Below are positions 60,338 through 64,000 of a stretch of 64,000 nt of DNA, piece after piece. Positions within the stretch are counted from its first letter, which is position 1, and each line of letters begins with the position of its first letter. Below the pieces are notes generated by a model. It worked only from the letters and a program-made list of their open reading frames with translations, made no database searches and was not told where the DNA came from. A program made the translations under genes and the position numbers. Source of the stretch: Cordia subcordata (Eukaryota; Streptophyta; Magnoliopsida; Boraginales; Cordiaceae); contig JAPTOF010000016.1 of assembly GCA_028554755.1 (NCBI GenBank), positions 6,423,001 through 6,487,000 of the forward strand, in the 5' to 3' direction.

Positions 60338-61375
60338 TGTTTAGACATAAATATACAGTTAGCCCCTAAATTCATGAAATAATAATTGACACCCTTTTTG
60401 TTTTTCTTAAAAGTTGCACACTTGTCCTTCCGTCAATTTCTCCATTAATTTATTAACGGCTTTTCAAAAATGTTCATCTTACCCTAATCTTATATAATAA
60501 AATGTCTATTTAGCCCTTGTTTTATTTTTAAAAAATTAAAAATTAAATTAAAAAAAGACCCATTACCCACCCCTGCCCCAACCCACACACACGAACACAT
60601 ACGCACATACACACGCGGACACACACAAAACAAATCATTTTTGCCCAGTTTCATCTAGCAAATCCCGATAGAATTTGATCGACACCGCAAGAGTTGATTT
60701 ACTTTGCTTTCGAGAGCATTAACATAGTGATTTACATAATCGTTGACACATGGAGAACTATGAATATTGTTGATGAATTCCAGGGCTGAGTTGCATTCTT
60801 GAGATTGCAGAGATAGTAAATGTGAAAATTTTGCTGGCAATATATGTATACATACATATATACATACAAATATATATATATATGTATATACATGTATGTA
60901 TACATGTATATAATCCAAAACCTATAACTTCTGATTTTAATTTTAGTGTTTGTTAAGGGTTTGGGTCGTGGGTGGTGGCGGAGGATAGGGGTGGGGGTGA
61001 TGGTGGGTGGGAAGGGCGTGGGGTATAGCTGAAGGTTTTTTTTTTCTTTTATTTTTTTAAATTTTTAATTTTTAAAATAAAATAAGGGTGGGTGGGGTGC
61101 AGGAGGGAGGGGGCTTGTGGTGATTTTAATTTTAATTCTTTAAAAATATGGTAAATTAAAAAAAAAAAAAAACACAGGAGGTGTATGTACAATTAAAGGC
61201 AAAAAATGAAACACAATCTCATTTTTAGCGCTTGTTGAACAATTGCTATCAAAATGGACAGAAATCGTAACGGAGAGACTAAACGTGCAACTTTTGAAAA
61301 AACACAGAGGACATCAATTGTTATTTCGTGAATTTAGAAACTAACAGTGTATTTATACCTAAACACAGAGGATCT
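60338..61375. mobile_element. Inverted-repeat element of about 1 kb
   Basis: The left terminus TGTTTAGACATAAATATACA with ATTCATGAAATAATAATTGA, and the right terminus whose complement reads TGTTTAGGTATAAATACACT with ATTCACGAAATAACAATTGA, show arms of about 100 bp or more. The left arm also has CTTCCGTCAATTTCTCC facing GGAGAGACTAAACG on the right. The interior is G/C-biased repeats (GGGTGGGTGGGG) and simple sequence. Probably a non-autonomous DNA element. Confidence 0.6.
60840..60914. repeat. TA/TGTATACA-rich microsatellite
   Basis: Alternating TATATA, ATACATAC and ATGTATAC units, inside the 1-kb inverted-repeat element. Confidence 0.85.
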
Positions 61376-62359
61376 ATAAGTAAAAAACTCAATGGAGTAA
61401 TGATAAATATGATTGCTATTCTTGGAATTTTTGAGTGATTTACATTTAAAGAGACTTGATTTTCAATGTAAGTGATTCATTTATGTTTAAAAAGACAATT
61501 AATTAAGCTTGTACGCTCTATGATGATTTATTTATGTGGCAGGGAAGCAAAATTAATATGAATTACCTAACTGTCGCCTTGGTCCATAAAAGTAGAAAGA
61601 ATAGTTTAAAACAATTTCTTTTCTGGACGTACATGATTACCGGTTATAGGGAAGTCAACATATATAGAAGACTGAACCTAATTAAACCCCAAAAAGAAAA
61701 GAGAACAAGTAGGTTAGTTTGTGTTGCAAGATTCCCAATTAGATTTAAGAGAATCATGAGAAATCCACAGTTTTAGCTTCACAAATCGACAGGAAAATTT
61801 ACCAAGAACGGAGGGCGTTCATGTATTATGTTTTGGTCTAAACCCCAGCTATTTGGTGCATGAAATTCCATCTATACACAGTGGACGTTCATGTATCATG
61901 TTTTGTCTAAATTCTAGCTAGTTGGTACATGAAATTCCACCTATATATGTGAGAATTTTAACTTTAATATTTTAGTAATACGCGAGTACCAGACAAGAAT
62001 CAAACTATCTATTTTGAAATCTAATACAAGTGGCATTTTTTTTTCTGACAAAAGATATTTAATTGGTAGAGCCCGACTACTAACTAGCAACCCTTAGATA
62101 CATGCAACATATATTCTATACTGATCACTAAGTATAAGGTATTCATGTAAAACAGAGAATTAAGATTGAATCTGAATCATGATAAACCCGTATTCGGTCC
62201 CGTAAAATTCAAATTACGTTATAATGTTTACACGGATATACTATTATCTTTACAAGGGAGTGACAATGGTTTTCTTCAAACATACATTATCAATAGAATA
62301 TTTCTGCATGCGGAAAAATGGAGCCCATTAAAGGTGGGGAACTTTGATAGCATGCTTAG
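61376..62359. other. Intergenic DNA
   Basis: No convincing gene. It holds a 70-bp tandem duplication (listed separately). Confidence 0.4.
61816..61952. repeat. 70-bp tandem duplication
   Basis: 61816-61885 and 61886-61952 both read CGTTCATGTAT(T/C)ATGTTTT... and ...CATGAAATTCCA(T/C)CTATA. About 85-90 percent alike by eye. Confidence 0.85.
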
Positions 62360-62524
62360 CTAACAAAGAACCCACAAGGTTGTTGGAGTGGGGGACATGT
62401 CATTGAACACAAATGGAGTGTTGGGACAACACTTTGCCTTAAGCACGCCAAGCCTCTTTTTTTCCATTGCCTTTTTCACAAGAGATGTCATCATCATCTC
62501 ACGCTCCAAATCATTTCCCCCATC
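62360..62524 (-). other. Orphan 3'-exon-like open frame
   Basis: On the minus strand, after ACTTGCAG (acceptor-like), a 54-codon frame runs from DGGNDLEREMMMTSLV through KKAMEKKRLGVLKAKCC to FNDMSPTPTTLWVLC and stops with TAG. Length, codon composition and the splice-like start suggest a terminal exon, but I found no upstream exon before 63322. Function unknown. Confidence 0.35.
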
Positions 62525-62589
62525 CTGCAAGTATGCATAAAAGTAATGCTATAGATTCAGATAAAGAAAAACGCACAGTTCAATGTTTT

Positions 62590-62800
62590 TTTTCATTAAA
62601 AAAAAAATTATCTAGCGTAGCCCCACTACCGAAATAATCTGTGAAGTCCAACCACCAATTAATAAAATTTGAATGCACAACACATCTCTTATACTACGCA
62701 TCAAGTAAGTCAAGGACACTCACTCAAATTAGGGTCAAACTCGAAACTCAGGTCATGACCTGCATTAGACTTTAGCTCTTACCACTAAAGCATTCTTGAA
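62590..62800 (-). mobile_element. Probable SINE
   Basis: Minus strand: an A-box-like TTTAGTGGTAAGAGC (about 62790-62775), a degenerate B-box-like GAGTTTCGAGTTTGACC (62749-62733), then about 120 bases ending GGCTACGCTAGATAATTTTTTTTTT. This layout is common in plant SINEs. The B box is poor, hence the modest score. Confidence 0.4.
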
Positions 62801-63321
62801 AGATAAAAACGTCACAGTTTCTTGACTGTTTCTTTAATTTATATGGGTTGGCTAATTTACAAGCATGGTGTGGTCATGCTCTTTGCTCTGACAAAGATTA
62901 AACAAACGTCAAATTCCAGCCCTACAATCATTATGGGATTGTACACTAACTTGACAGCAATCCTTAGATTAATCAAAACATGATCCCGACTGGTTCAAAA
63001 ACTTGCGTATAGCATGAGTTTCATACGTCGGGGATGTTCTTTTTTTGCCTTTTTCTCATCGGAAAAAGGCCTATTCTAGAGAAGTCTTGCATTCATTCTC
63101 CTAGATCATTAGCTATTCTCTCCAACACAAAATCCTGAAAACACACAACTGATCACAGCTACCTGTCTATAGCTTTTTCCATTTGAAACTTCAGATCATT
63201 CTGTGCTTAGAGGTAACGAAAAAGCTGATCAAAACACAGATCAACCCCCCTTCTTTTTAATGTTTAACTCTCGAAAGAGGAGAAGAAACCACACTGTAGA
63301 GATATCAAAGAGCTTCCTTCT
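62801..63321. other. Upstream region of the DUF1191 gene
   Basis: Contains the presumed promoter and 5' UTR. No clear TATA box was picked out. Confidence 0.35.
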
Positions 63322-63751
63322 ATGGGCTACTCCATTTCTCAAACTTTACTGTTTCTCTCGTTCGCGTCTGCAATAATCATCTCCTTCAAGACTGAAGCTC
63401 AAGGAATAAAATCTTCTCGTCTTCTTGATCTTGTCATCAGAGATTACACATTCAAATCCTATGACAAAAACTTCAGGACTGGCAAATTGCATACGATAAA
63501 TTTACCAGCAAATCTCACAGGCATTAAAGTTGATACCATAAGGTTCAGATGTGGCAGCCTTAGCAGATATGGTGCAAAAGTGAAAGAATTTCATCTCGGG
63601 ATTGGTGTTTCAGTTCATCCATGTGCGGAGAGAGTCTTGATAGTGAGGCAAAATCTTGGATCAAATTGGTCATCTATATACTATGATAACTTTGAGCTGT
63701 CAGGCTATCAGCTTATTTCACCTGTGCTGGGCTTACTGGCTTACAATGCAG
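63322..63751 (+). CDS. DUF1191-family protein, first exon (gene continues beyond the window)
   Basis: Starts MGYSISQTLLFLSFASAIIISF, a signal peptide of about 26 residues. Then come RLLDLVIRDYTFKSYDK, LPANLTGIKVDTIRFRCGSLSRYGAKVKEFHLG, VLIVRQNLGSNWSSIYY and YQLISPVLGLLAYNA, the conserved pattern of DUF1191 plant proteins. The family normally has a C-terminal membrane helix and short cytoplasmic tail, which lie outside the window. A GTAGGT donor at 63752 ends the exon after 143 codons plus one base. Biochemical role unknown. Confidence 0.85.
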
Positions 63752-64000
63752 GTAGGTATTGTTTTGTTTGGTTTTGACCGTATTTCAAATTAAATCAAAA
63801 CCGATTGGTTTATAATTGAAACAAATTAATTAGTTTTCTAATCATGTATATAATTAATTAAACCAAACCAACATATAAACCAATGTAGATATGCTGGTTT
63901 GGTTTAGTTTGGTTTTGATTTTTTAATTAAAAATAAAATAAAAAAACCAAATGTCATAATAATTAAAAAAAAAACTCAATTTACTCTATATATATATATA
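63752..64000 (+). other. Start of intron 1 of the DUF1191 gene
   Basis: AT-rich, with repeated TTTGGTTTGG/AAACCAAACC words facing each other (63765-63805 and 63885-63925), possibly a small foldback element. It ends in a (TA)n run at the window edge. Confidence 0.5.

Noticed and set aside
61534..61776. 80-codon plus-strand frame
   Set aside because: No domain, no promoter context, AT-rich random-like composition.
1..64000. tRNA, rRNA or CRISPR arrays
   Set aside because: None seen. The only pol-III-like boxes fit SINEs, and the tandem repeats have no spacer structure.

Overview
The window is nuclear DNA from a flowering plant, most likely a eudicot. It carries a P69/SBT1-type subtilase, a bHLH factor, a multi-exon chloroplast PGRL1 gene, an alpha-expansin and a DUF1191 gene. 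These sit in AT-rich intergenic DNA loaded with Ty1/copia retrotransposons, a MULE with a plant-mobile-domain (PMD) gene, MITEs and SINEs. I cannot name the species from the sequence.

Layout. 1-1357: 3' part of a subtilase, followed 9 bp later by a 141-bp CACTA-type miniature element. 1781-8037: a decayed Ty1/copia element with both LTRs and a perfect 5-bp target duplication. 8043-12460: gene-free. 12461-13788: three-exon bHLH gene. 14449-23415: a ~3.7-kb direct duplication (copy A 14449-18124, copy B 18382-23415) made of nested MITE-like sequence. Copy B was later hit by a 1.39-kb solo LTR. The right edge of the unit contains the 3' end of a minus-strand LIMYB/Myb-SANT-like pseudogene (23362-24257). 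24258-27205: intergenic, with Stowaway-like termini and a 192-bp tandem duplication.

27206-32614 and 34571-40437: two related Tork-like copia elements in the same orientation. Each has a dense cluster of TTGAC (W-box core) motifs in its leader, and they share nonsense codons. 42.3-48.2 kb: a MULE transposase pseudogene (+) facing a PMD pseudogene (-). 49953-54239: PGRL1 in ten exons, intact except for a one-base frameshift in exon 4. 57353-59665: three-exon alpha-expansin with a SINE in intron 2. 59.7-61.4 kb: two inverted-repeat elements. 62.3-62.8 kb: an orphan minus-strand exon and a SINE. 63322-end: first exon of a DUF1191 gene that runs out of the window.

The host genes do not form an operon or an obvious pathway. 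They are independent loci for extracellular proteolysis, transcription, photosynthetic cyclic electron flow, wall loosening and an unknown secreted/membrane protein. Most nonsense codons in the repeats are C-to-T or G-to-A changes (CAA/CAG/CGA/TGG to stop), as expected from decay of methylated silenced DNA. All calls were made by reading the sequence; no database search was run.
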